Shown in pieces: positions 25,899 to 37,600 of a stretch of DNA of 64,000 bases. The translations under genes were made by a program, and so were the position numbers. This stretch comes from Spirodela intermedia (taxonomy: Eukaryota > Streptophyta > Magnoliopsida > Alismatales > Araceae), in the NCBI GenBank assembly GCA_902729315.2, contig LR746266.1:3668759-3732758 (forward strand), given 5' to 3'. Each line of letters begins with the position of its first letter. Position 1 is the stretch's first letter. The notes below the pieces were generated by a model. It was given only the letters and a program-made list of their open reading frames with translations, did not search any database and was not told the origin of the DNA.

Positions 25899-25979
25899 CT
25901 CTCTCTCTCTCTCTCTCTACACAACCAAGTTCTTAGCTTCTCCACCGATACCTTCGATTCGCTGTCCAGAATAAATAAG

Positions 25980-26658
25980 GAAAAATATCACTGTATCAGT
26001 TGCCAATTATTGGAAACGATGGAGGCACCATGAGTCCTCTCTTGAGCTTTTTTACTCATTTTTCTCGATGTCTTATTGCACCCGCGCATCGTCTGTCGCC
26101 CTCCGGCCCCCGACGGCCACAGAAAATCACATCATCTGATTGACAAAAAACCTTATTCTTGATGTGATTGCTAGGGGTTGGAACAAGCAAAATATGGTAA
26201 AATCTCGGCTTAGGATTTTAGGCGTTCATAAATGATCTCAGGCTTTTCTTCTCCGATAAAGGATAAAATGGCATTCCGTCTCTTCTATTGGAAGATGAAA
26301 AACGACCGCAATGGCGACGCGGCTCGATCGACAACACCACAACGACGATGACGACGAGGACGAGGATGACTTGAGAGTTACAGGAGTGGACGGATACAGG
26401 TAAACTCTTAGGTTTCTGCTTCATTTCAACATGGAAAGCAGCGCGAGAACTTACAGGCGAGGAATTAAAACCCTAGTATCAGGAAGAAAGCTCTCAGTAA
26501 ATGCTTTTCAGCATCCAAAATATGTCGGGATGAAGCAGAAACCTCTTGCCCAACACTCGCAGAGCTTCTTCTACCGTTTATTACATAGAGAATCTTCTAC
26601 AAATATTCCTTATTTCCAGCCGTCCCTCCCCCCCCCCCTTCATCGAAGCTTCTCACGT
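25980..26658. other. Spacer between members B and C
   Basis: A short minus-strand frame at 26218-26424 (68 aa, ATG start) contains a Val-rich hydrophobic stretch, but this comes from GTC/GTT repeats and lacks the family motifs. No gene is supported here. Confidence 0.35.
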
Positions 26659-27174
26659 CTACCTACTCATAATTCTGGTCTTCCTCCCAGCGGCATTCAT
26701 CAGCATGGCGGGGTGGCCACCGTCTCCGAAGCAGCCCGCCTGGTAGCAGTAGTAGTAGTAGAGGCCACCCAGGGAGAGGATGATGAGGAGGAGCAGGCTG
26801 ATTGCGGCCACAATCAGCTCGTGCTCGTACAGCGTCGGCGGCCCACTTCGTGGCGGCATCATCATCTTGGTCGCTTTCCAGCCGCCGTTCATTCCCCGCT
26901 CACCACCCTTGAAGAAGACGTAGTAGATGAGAGCCACCAGGGTGATGGCCACGAGGAAGATGGAGAAGTGACGGAAGATCCATTCGGTGTCTTCCGGCGG
27001 GCCGCTCGCTCGGTTCTCCGGCGGTAGCATCTGCTCGAGCTTCTGCAAGAAGCTGCTGAGGGTGACCAGGAACCCTCTCAAACCCTCTACGACGAAGTTT
27101 TCCCCACCGCCTCGTCCTCTGACGTCGTCCATGGTCACCATCTTCTTCCCATGCATCTGCAGAAGGCTCTCCAT
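26659..27174 (-). CDS. Two-pass membrane protein, cluster member C
   Basis: An unrecognised intronless gene of 171 aa, the longest of the cluster. It begins MESLLQMHGKKMVTMDD at the first ATG; the upstream continuation has no ATG. Order: N-terminal helix LRGFLVTLSSFLQKLEQML; PPEDTEW; first span (about residues 74-95, ending ALIYYVFFKGGERG); a basic linker; second span (HELIVAAISLLLLIILSLGG); then LYYYYCYQAGCFG and a conserved C-terminal tail AAGRKTRIMSR. It combines the helix and first span seen in members A and B with the second span and tail seen in D, so it looks like the full-length form. A TATA-like element lies near 27284-27291. Function unknown. Confidence 0.68.
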   Translation of the reverse strand: MESLLQMHGKKMVTMDDVRGRGGGENFVVEGLRGFLVTLSSFLQKLEQMLPPENRASGPPEDTEWIFRHFSIFLVAITLVALIYYVFFKGGERGMNGGWKATKMMMPPRSGPPTLYEHELIVAAISLLLLIILSLGGLYYYYCYQAGCFGDGGHPAMLMNAAGRKTRIMSR

Positions 27175-27229
27175 CTCCCTCTCGCGGTCAGTCACCGTCA
27201 ATCTTTGTCTTCTCGCCGACTCCACGCGC

Positions 27230-29675
27230 CTACTCTTTCTGCCCGGGCTTCTCCCCTCTGCTCGCTCACTGACCTTCTTTGGAGTATAAATAATTGAATG
27301 ATGGTGGCCTTCGTCGGGACTGGTCCAGCTCTCACCAGAAGACGATTCATCGATATCGTTCTGCCATGGATCGTCGCCGGGGGGGGGGGGTCTGTTGCAT
27401 TATTTGTACTAGTATATTCTCCACTCGACCATGAAGCTTACTGGAAATTTCCCACTGGTAAATGATGTCAATTCAACAAGAATCAGATCTTCGCATCGCT
27501 GTGCATTGGCCTGTTCTTGGCGATCTATCTCTCCGTTTTTCGGCGCAGCCTACCCATTAATTTACCGCAAATCTCTTCTGCTCCACATGGGGAGGAGCAG
27601 ACTCCCGCCCACATGGGGAGGAGCAAATCTCTCTTCCAATGGGAAGATAGAACACGTGAGATTTATGGAGAGTGCCTTGAACGATGTAAGAAGTACATTC
27701 TTCCATATGATTCGTCTCTGGGTGTCGGAGAAGAGAGAGAAAGTAATAATTTCTTGAAAAATAATTTATAGGCGAAAGAAGAAAGAGCCCGGGCCTCCGT
27801 TCTTGAAGAGGCCCATGATTTAATTTCCCTCGTTGGATGGGTCCGCATGAGAAGGCTTATAAACGAATTCATCGTTATACACGCCACAAGACTGATGAAA
27901 ACGTTCCAAAAGATCATCACTCACGCAGTTGTTCTTCCATAGGATCATCACTCTATCTTAGTTTCTTCATCCATAATATCATCACTCTATTCTTTACTGA
28001 TTATTTTTTTAATGTCTTTTAGGAAAATATTGCCTCATAGTTTTACACATTAGAGAAATTAGAATCTCACTTTAATTGAAAATAAAGACATTACTATGAG
28101 GAAAAGGAAGAGAATACCGACTTCCACATCCAGTTGAAGGGGGAATTTAGTTCTAGACCAAGGAGTTCTGCTTCAAGATGTTCCATGGAATCGATCCTTC
28201 TGGGAGGAGTGCCAGCTACAAGGCTAGTAGGAGCCGTATTTTCTTTCTCATGCAATTCCACAACGCTTCGAAATAATTTTCAAGCAAAAAAAAAAAAAGA
28301 AAAGTTATTCAAATAAAACAAGGGAGGAAGCGAAACTCAATATCTCCCCGCTGAAACCTGGCGATCCCTAGCACTGAGAAACGTGTAGCGTGGATCTTAC
28401 TATTCTACCCCTGGTGAGTGCGATGGGCTAAGCTAGGTCTATGCTGGTAAATGCCAATTAGAAGGAGGGTGCCATAATTTCCAATATTTTCTTTCACCCT
28501 CGCTAGATCTTGCTGGGGTTCTGACATGAGATCTATGAGCTCTGTTGGTGCTGGTGCTGGTGCCACAACTTAAGTTTGGTTAAGGTCAACAGAAAAGGCT
28601 ACCACAATGTTTGTTCACTTGACTACCAAATCCATTCACGTGCAACTTCTTGAACGGTTTTCTTTGTATGTAATTTTGTTCATGCTTGGTGGGATCCAAA
28701 GCTTTTACCTCCCATTTGAATAATCTAAAAACGACTTGGCATTATTACTATTTATAGGAATAGGAAAATCATTTGGATATTGTTCCGCTTCCATGTGAAT
28801 TTCCAAGTATTGCCTCATAAATGATTTTATGAGCGGTCAAAGGGCCAAACACGGTTTTACTATTTGGTGATTCCTAGCCTGCATGTTTTTATTGGATTCA
28901 TCCTCTGGAAATTAGCTTCTAGCGGATTATGTTGTAGTCAATCTTTATATTATTTGCATTGAGTCCATTTCAAGTAGCTTAAATGAACTATTTGCATATC
29001 TAAATTGTGACTTTTACAACATTGAAAGTGAGTGTTATGCTCAATAAATTGCAACAATTGGATCAATATCAATTACATGGTAGGTGAATATTAAAAATGG
29101 GTGAGTGTAGTGATGGAGCTTGAATTTTTTTATATATAATTTGGTTTAGTGACGCTTCACGAGAGGCATGGAAACTCATTTAGATTTCACTTAGATGTAA
29201 AATTTCAACCTAACAACATTATCGTCTCAATGTGGGAGAGCTTCGAGTGCTTGCCTGATCATCTAACCCAGTCACCAACAACATTCAAAATGCGTGTGAT
29301 TGCAGTCTTTTAAGCTGGGCATGAAATCAACACCAAAGTCCAATTGCTCATGCAAACCAGCGTCATAACACCTCCAAATCAATGTAGCTCCCTAGTATCA
29401 CTGCACGCCTCAAATACTGACCACTCGGGGTGTTGATCGCCAAGACGGCCCATGCGCCGAACCCACTCTCCGAGTCTCGGAGTGAGGAAGGGAATTCCAT
29501 GAAGATGACGATAGTGTCTTCAAGATGATAACGCTACAAAGTTTATCTATATCGGGAAATTAATAGCTAACTATAGGAATGAAAATGATAGGCAAACATG
29601 GTATTCGCCCACATATCCTCTCTGATAAATGATTCTAAGAGTTTACTTGGTCATAAAATTGAGAACCTCATAGTT
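27230..29675. other. Spacer between members C and D
   Basis: About 2.4 kb of mostly AT-rich DNA. A poly-G run is at 27379-27390. I find no gene, no further cluster member and no recognisable transposon domain. Confidence 0.4.
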
Positions 29676-29830
29676 TTATTGCTGTGAGACAGTCGTCAAC
29701 GGGTGCAAGTACTTTAGAGCTACGTAGACTTCGTGGGCTACTACATGTAGGGACGAAAAACCTGCAAAAACTCTGTCGGACATCTCCCGTTTTGTGAGGC
29801 GGCCGTCCGTGGACTCCCCTGCTCGGGCTT

Positions 29831-30190
29831 CTACTGGGTCATCACCTTGGCCTTCCTCCCTGCGGCTCCCGCCATGACCTCGGTCAGTGCAGCCCCGTAG
29901 CAGCCGCCACGGAAGCAGAAGAGGTAATAGAGGCCGGCCAGGGAGAGAACAACGAGGAGGAGCATGGAGAGGCTTGCCGCGAGGCACTCGTGCCCGAACA
30001 AGGTCTCCCCCTGCGACCCGCACCCTCCGTACTCCCTGCAGTTGCCCCGGCGCGTGAAGATGAACACCATGACGCATATGAGGGCGAAGAGGGCGACGAG
30101 GATTGCGCCGAGAGGGATGAGCCAGTCTGTGTCCTGCGGGGCCATCGCCGGCTGGGTCTTCAGCATCAGCATCATCGTCGTCATCTTCAT
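29831..30190 (-). CDS. Two-pass membrane protein, cluster member D
   Basis: An unrecognised intronless gene of 119 aa. It starts MKMTTMMLMLKTQPAMAPQD at the ATG at 30190 and lacks the N-terminal helix of A-C. APQDTDW aligns with PPEDTEW of member C. First span: about residues 24-46 (LIPLGAILVALFALICVMVF), then RRGNCREYGGCG. Second span: ECLAASLSMLLLVVLSLAG, then LYYLFCFRGGCYG and the tail AAGRKAKVMTQ. The second half matches member C closely (LSLxGLYY, GC(F/Y)G, AAGRK). A TATATATA at 30249-30258 lies about 60 bases upstream, supporting transcription. Function unknown. Confidence 0.7.
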   Translation of the reverse strand: MKMTTMMLMLKTQPAMAPQDTDWLIPLGAILVALFALICVMVFIFTRRGNCREYGGCGSQGETLFGHECLAASLSMLLLVVLSLAGLYYLFCFRGGCYGAALTEVMAGAAGRKAKVMTQ

Positions 30191-30248
30191 CCTTCTTTCC
30201 TTTGCTTCTTTCGCTATGGGTATACGAACTCTGCTCTACGGGTGCAAG

Positions 30249-30258
30249 TATATATATA
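30249..30258 (-). promoter_or_regulatory. TATA box of member D
   Basis: TATATATA on both strands, about 60 bases upstream of the member D start codon, a normal distance for a plant core promoter. Confidence 0.45.
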
Positions 30259-30259
30259 C

Positions 30260-30402
30260 ACAGGGAGCAGGCTCATTCCGTGTCGTCTAGAGATGATCAA
30301 AGCTACTTCTTTGCTCGCCAGCTCTTCGTCCCCCTAATGATTTTGATTCGATTCCCGGTTAGTCGTCGGCTCTGACACGTCTGAGGAGGCTCGTAGGCGA
30401 GC

Positions 30403-30450
<48 letters not shown>

Positions 30451-31180
30451 GAGTGTTCTTCTTTGCTATTGTTCTTACGGCTCAACAACGTAGGAACCCA
30501 CGTTGCAATTCTGAGAATCGTGAGAGAAAACAAAGAAAAACTCAAATTGAAATTATAATGATTAATTACTCCCAGCTGTCACATAATATACTATCATGAT
30601 TATTATATGCTTGATAGAGACACGATTGGAAATAATTCGGTATCTAAATCATACAGAATAATCTAAAACAAATGTGTTTTCATGCAGGTCATTTTTGCTC
30701 TATTTAGACCAAGTTATTATTATCACCAGATTCTTCACCGTATATCACCTTACCTATGAGCACAAGTCAACCAAAATTTATTATATAAAAAAATCGACTG
30801 TACCCTGTCGGCAGCTGGTCTTCATGGCCAATTAAAGAGTCGTCTTGCAGAAGGTCAACGCCTGGGGAGATGATGGATGGGGCAAAGTTACACCGACAAC
30901 CAGCTGATATTCATGGGATCCCAAGCTTAAAATTAATATAATTAATGACAAGGGTGCTGCCAACTTAGGGGAAATACAGTGTTAGAGGCCAAAATGAGAA
31001 ATAACAGAGATCTAATAGGTGACTAATAGAGATGAAGTACTTCAAGATGATGAAGAGGTTTTGCTTGTGGGTAGTGAATATGGTGTTCAATAGACACTAT
31101 AATACCCAAAAACTATATGTGATACAAAAAAAATACACCCGCTAGGGTAGGGTTGAAACATCCATAAGTAGAGGGGATTT

Positions 31181-31225
<45 letters not shown>

Positions 31226-31640
31226 CAATGGCGGAATGTGTAAATAAGGTTCTGGGCAACATCAATGAATTGATGACAACGAATCACCGAGGCCAACGGC
31301 ATCTCAACAAGGACTCTGAGGTGCGATGGGTGGTTCTGGTCGCCTCGAGCAATGGCCCCTTGAAATGAAAGAATCGCCTGTGAATTGATGCATATGGAAC
31401 TGAGAAACCACAAGTTGGGGCTTTCTCTGGGTCTGGGTGTGATATGAAAATGGACCACAGCTCCCCCCATATGGAAAATCATCGGGGGTTGCCCCAGACC
31501 CCTCGCCTGCTCAGGGGAAAAAAAAATAATAATAAAACCCGTTAAGAGAATGTCAGCGAGGTCAAACATATGCAAAACTACCACGTAGGATAGAGTTAGC
31601 ATACTTTACTTAGTCAAAACTTGCCACCTGAGGGATGGAG
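30260..31640. other. Spacer between member D and NOP14, with GA/CT tracts
   Basis: CT microsatellite at 30405-30450 and GA microsatellite at 31184-31221. AT-rich otherwise; it includes the NOP14 3' flank. No gene is supported. Confidence 0.5.
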
Positions 31641-31644
31641 CAGC

Positions 31645-34600
31645 TCATCTGTTTCCTTTCTTGCCTTTCCCTAGCTGCCCTGATTTGTAAGCATGCTCCT
31701 GTTCTTGGAGAAAAGCTCTGGCCTTTCCATACATCTCCACCTTCTCTTCCTCCATCAGAACTCGCTCCTTCTTCTTCACCTCATGCAGGAAATAGTTGTC
31801 CTTCCGGAGCTCCCGAACAGCCCCCTTTGCTTCCTTCTTCAAAAGCTTCTTCAGCTTCTTCCTTTCTACCCGCTCACGATCGGGGTCGTAATCCCTTCCC
31901 TTGGCAAACCTGGAGAAGAGACGACGACCATTAGAATGGTGCGGAAGGTGTGGTAGGCAAAAAATAAATAAAATCTGATAGCCATGTGGGTATCAGATGG
32001 CCGGGCCAAGATGAGAAGCTAGCCAGAGAAAGATGACATTCTTATGAAATGAATAAAAAATAACATATGATGCCTCATGCAAGACTTGCTTACTACCTGG
32101 TTGTGGAGCTTGAAAGATCCCAAGAGACGATAAAAATAAATAATTTTAAACAAGAAATAAAATATTGCCAAATAAAACACATCGCAGCTGGAGAGCGGGG
32201 ATGCATACTCTTCTTCAAATTTCGGATTTAGTAGTTTGATTGGTGCAGGCTTTTGCTTTCTCATTTGAAGGGGTAGCCTCAATGTCTCATGCTTGTCAGC
32301 TTTCTTCTTGATCAGATCAGTGACGGCCTCCATATTTCCTCGTAGAAAGTCTGGAAGGTTAGCCTGTTCAATTACTTCATCCAACAGTGAGGACATCGGC
32401 ATGAAAATCTCGGGGAAGGAGACCAAATTTTCATAGATATTCACAAATCCCCGCAAAGTCTCGACAACAGATGAGAGAATACTCGCCCTGCAGTGATCCA
32501 TTAAGTTAATTAGAAAGTGACTTTCTAATTTCCAACAGTGAGGACATTGCTTGCCAACTGAAGCAGATCAGATTTCCTTTTACCTGAAATTATCTGATAG
32601 AAAGAACGCAGAGTCTGCTGGCATGCTCATGATCGAGAAGAAATTGACAGGATCAACAGAAGATACAAGGTAACGTAAATATAGCCAAGGCTTCAATATT
32701 TTGAAATCTGCAAAAGAAAGCTGTTCAAAAGAAAGTTTTCATTATCATAATAAAAATGTAGAAGGGCATCTAACAATTTAGAAAAATGAAACATTTTAAT
32801 TTTTGACCAAGGTCCAGACGCAAATGCTTTACCCCAGAAAGTTTCTGTGATCCTGGTTTTTCTGTAGCAGATGTCAACAGCAGTTGCAGAAACATTAAAG
32901 CCTCTGGATAAATATTCTGAGACTGTTTAGCAACCTGGATGGACCATGATTAATAAGAGAGAGAATCAATGATCTTTGATAATAAGATAAAAAGGAACTC
33001 GACGACCTATGCCTGTAGCAAAAGGGTGGAGCTAATGCTCTAAAAATTGAGCGAAACGTCTGCTAATGTCAGCCGAGAACACATTAGAGGCACAAATTTA
33101 ATAATCTCCATATTGGTTCATGAAGATGCTTATCTGGGATATGAAGGCCAAAACAACTATACTCAATGCCACCAGAAGGTTCTATAAGATAATTGATAGC
33201 AAGAACGAATGAAACTAGGCGCATACAGATAGAAGCATGGAGCACAAGAAGGATCCGACAGCAGTGTCTCGGCCTGTCACTATAGGACAGCGCATCAGGT
33301 ACTCGCACATCAACAAGGTTGCAGGTGTCATGACAATGTGTCGATAATCAGAGCAGGGGAAAGTCAGCGACCATAGCCGCAATAAAAATAAAGTCTTCAA
33401 AGATGGCCAGGCACTTTCTTCTGCAGACGTCAATAAAGAATGCAAGTTAAAAAACAAAGCAGGAAAAAATGATTAAGAAACAGGATCGTTCTATCACATA
33501 CCTGGATTTTTAACATTCTCACAAAACTGATTTCGTATACGCAGAAGTCGTTCTCTAGCACAGATGGCTGTGAAGTATGGAGTCTCGGTCCCCATTTCCA
33601 CCAAGGGTTTAACCAAAAGATTAAGCAACTTAAAGTTAATGGGATTTCTGGTTGCTAACACAGCAAAATATTGCAGAAGAACGCCATAAAAGACCTGCAA
33701 CATTGAGAATCCATCAATTTTAAAATTGTTGCAGTCGTGTGAATCTAAAATAGTGTTTTAGGGGGGAAAAAAAATCCCCTAAATTACCATAGTAACCTTA
33801 TTTGCCAAGCTTAAACACCTTTTTAGCCTATTTCCAAGACGAAGTGAATACCTGCATTTTCCGTCTGTTCTCAGTGGAAAGCCTTATGGCATTGCATACT
33901 CGGATACGATTGATTGCCTCAACTATTTCTGCCTCTGGACGATTGTCAATCAATGAACAGAGATCTCTTATGTTTGTCGGTGCTTCGATAAGGAAGGGAA
34001 GGGATTTCTTCTCAATTAAAGATGATTCCTTCTCATTAGTATCCCTTTTACCAGGAGAATTATACTTGGATCCTTGAGATTTCACGTTTTCTAATTCTGA
34101 GTTCTTCATTTCTTCGTCATCTGTACTGAGATTGTCATCCTCACTCTGTTCCCAATCTTTAACTAGTGGCATATCACTGTTACCTTCATTCCCATCACTG
34201 TCTTCATCATCTTCTTCTTCCTCATCACTGCTATCCTCATCATCATTTCTATCATCGTTGCTGTTATCATCATTGCCACTAGTTTCGTCGCTTTCATCAT
34301 CTCTGGAATTGTCAGAATTTTCGATCTTTGTATTGGCACCAAATTTACTTCTAACAATATCATCAATGTGACATGTTTTCTTAGCCAAATCGTCACCAGA
34401 TAACAAGGAATCTCCTAGGTCGTCACCTGATACATGTTTTGATTTCTTTGGTGCTGATTTACGAACACTGTCGTCATCTTCAGCTTCGTCATCATCTGAA
34501 TCTTCCAAACCACCCATTCTTCTTTGACGTTCTTCCTAGAAGATATCGTAGAAATGAAAGATGAAGTTAAAAGTTATCTACTGATCAATAAATTATCAGT

Positions 34601-37600
34601 AAAAAAGTCAATAAAGGATGACTTATATAAGACCTCCAAAAATTCGAGCCTCTCTCTTTCATCTTGCGCAATTTCCTCTGCAGTCTTTTTCCGATCAGAT
34701 GGACGAGCACGCCTCTCCATTGGCAACTCTTTAACAAGTTTGTCATAAGCATCAGATTGCTCCTAGGATACGAACACATAGAATAAGGGCAAGCATGTCC
34801 ACTGTAACCAAAAGCAGGTCACCACTAGTACACGAATAAGAGAAGAACGCAATGACAATTCAGCATTATTATTGAAAATATTCAAACATTTAGTGAAAAT
34901 AATAAAGGCATCTTTATTTAGTAAACGTTTTTTTTCTGTTCGCTGTAGAATTTTTTTTGGGTTCATGATAACAGCTACAGAGTTAATAAATCTCTGCAAA
35001 GAAGAATAACAGAAATATAAAATGAAAATTTAGAATAGAACAATGAAATACTTTTTATTTTCCAGATATTTCTTGAAGGTCAATTGTAACATCTTCTTCA
35101 CATCAAATATGCAATGAACATGAAGCTCAACAAAGGAATATAATAAGTGATTTAATTGGACTCTACGGTACCTTCGCTAAAGCTTTTTCTTTTGATTCAG
35201 ATTTGCTGTGGCCTTTTGTTGGAAGCTCCTTTAAAGCATTCGCCTCATTGGGTTGACTTAAAGACAAAAAAGCCTTGGATTGGAGTAATGATGCAAAATC
35301 TTTGTCTAGCTGTTCTGTCAGATGTTCGTCCACTTCCTTCTCCATTGCTTTCTGAGTCTGAAATAATAACAAAGGCAAATACAAATTCATTTACCCATGA
35401 AATTTGCGGTATTTAAGGCGGTTTTTGTGCATCGTCAGCGAAATTCCGCTGTCATTAATTAATTATCATCATATTTTTTGTAGACAAAGGAGGAAAAAAA
35501 AGCATTTATTTATATTTATCATTATAACGCACAGATACACATTCATACACGTGAGAGTGGGAGGGAGTGAGAGAGAGAGAGAGAGGGAGATAGTATTTCC
35601 TGAAAGTAGAATAGCTTCTTTTTAAATGATTCCCTCAACTTTCTCCCATGCAATAGATAATATAAATGACAATTTGTCATCTTTCATAACGATTTACATG
35701 TAGATACGCATGAAAGGCTTTTTACTTATAGTAAAAGCCTTAATTATTCATAAGGCACATGTACTTTGGTAGGATGAAATAAAGATCAAGGGTCCAGAAC
35801 CAAGCAGTTAATAGCACATTTCTCTGGCTTCCATCTTAATCTAGTTGCATTTATATGTATCATATATACCACCTTCCCACCATACACATCACAATTAAGG
35901 GGAACTTTATTCAATACAATTAATATGCTGAAATCAACCACTTTATTCAAAGTCCCATACTCACAAGTGACAAGAGAACTTATAGTAACAACAAAGTCAT
36001 CATGCAGGAAGTGTGTCAAATTGAAATTGTCAAAGAAGTAAATTTTCAAATTGTCAGAGAAGTAAATGGATATTCATCAGGAAAGTAGAATAACCTTGAA
36101 AAACTTGCTCTTTGCAATTATCTCCTCCATAACTTCTTTTTTGGTCTTGTGCCTCTGTACATAGATAATTAAGAGGCAAGTCTTAGAACCAGCATATCAT
36201 GAAAGCTATTCCCGAGAAAGCATATCCAGGGACCAGATATCTAACTCAAAAAATATAGGCATAGAAAAAACAGTATTTAAAGACATGAATTTTTTTAATA
36301 TTTTCGCTGAGCACAATTTTGGCGTTGTTTAAAAATAACAAGATATATATCACTGGAAACTGCAAAGTTGCATGATGCATATGGTACACAGGAGGTCGGT
36401 CGTGTTTGCTAATAGCATTGAACATTGACCAGTAGCAAAAGTCCCATCGCATGCTTCTTCATCCAATATTTCTTTAATTTCTCCTTCGTACTATGAATCC
36501 GACAGGAAGAAAACTCCTTTTCAGTAAAAACAGCAGGCTATCCCCGTATACACCAAGTTATATTTGGGTCCTGTAAGACAGCACTTCTTTTAAAGCCTGC
36601 TACAGTTGCGGAACTGTTACCCCCTTGTCATGAATTCCTTTGGGCAACATTAGTTCCCAGGTAGCCACCCACTAAAATGGACAACCAATTTAAGTAGTGC
36701 AGATGTTTTGCAAAGAAAAAATATTGTAAATGTCTCGCAAAAAAACTATATAGGGAACCCAATCTAACCTAAAAAAAGCACAGCACTGAAAGACTACTCT
36801 AGAAAAAATTACATACCATTTTTCTGCCTTCATTATAAGAAGCAAGCCAGAAATCCTTTTGTTGCATAAAACACAGATTAAAGGACAATTTTTTAAGGAT
36901 ATCCAAGAGGACACCCTGATACATGCGATTGGAACAAGCTAAAATAATTTATTGGAATTGTCTTTTAAAATTCAAAACAGGATGACTAGCCAAAAATTAG
37001 ATTAGTTTCGTTAATGCCTATCCAGCCACTAATAAATTGAGAGGTTTGTTAATACAACATTACACCTGTGACTCTGAATCTGCCTTAACTTCATTTAATT
37101 CGCACCTTGTTGAGAATTAGGTAAAACCTTAACTAATATGAGTCAAGAGCGATGAGAAAGAATCAGAAGAGAAAAGACGCTGTAGACAAAATTTTATAGT
37201 AGTCCCGCGACTCCATCAACAACGTGATGGCTACGTTCACTTACTGCTGCAGGACTCCAGTATCAGCCCAAGAGTATTATAAGGTTCCACGCAATCAATG
37301 GTCATCTCAAAATAGCTTTATACGTCATGGGAAGTAGGACAGACCTTAATATGGTAGAATTTTGACAATATCGATAGTACAGTAGATCCACGAATGTATG
37401 TAAGAGAAAGAATGTACAAGCTGCACACTGGCACGTGTGAAAGTGGGGCATCCTGACAATAGCTTGTTTGCTGAAGACAAGTTATATTTCCATGAGATTT
37501 TCAATAGATGATCCTACTCCTCATAGGATGTGGCTTCCACACGTGAACTTCCTGTTCCAATTCTTTATACACCATCCCTGAAGGTTTGCACAATGTAATT

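Noticed and set aside
26218-26424. Possible fifth member of the membrane-protein cluster (68 aa, one hydrophobic stretch)
   Set aside because: The hydrophobic run comes from a GTC/GTT low-complexity stretch, and the helix, Trp and cysteine motifs of the family are absent.
27663-27920. Minus-strand 85-codon frame with hydrophobic N terminus
   Set aside because: No similarity to members A-D and codon use like the AT-rich spacer.
28500-29670. Possible decayed retrotransposon
   Set aside because: The spacer has a few degenerate coding-like phrases, but I could identify no reverse transcriptase, integrase, LTR pair or target-site duplication.
34132-34371. Plus-strand Ser/Leu-rich frame
   Set aside because: It is the complement of the acidic tract in NOP14 exon 8.
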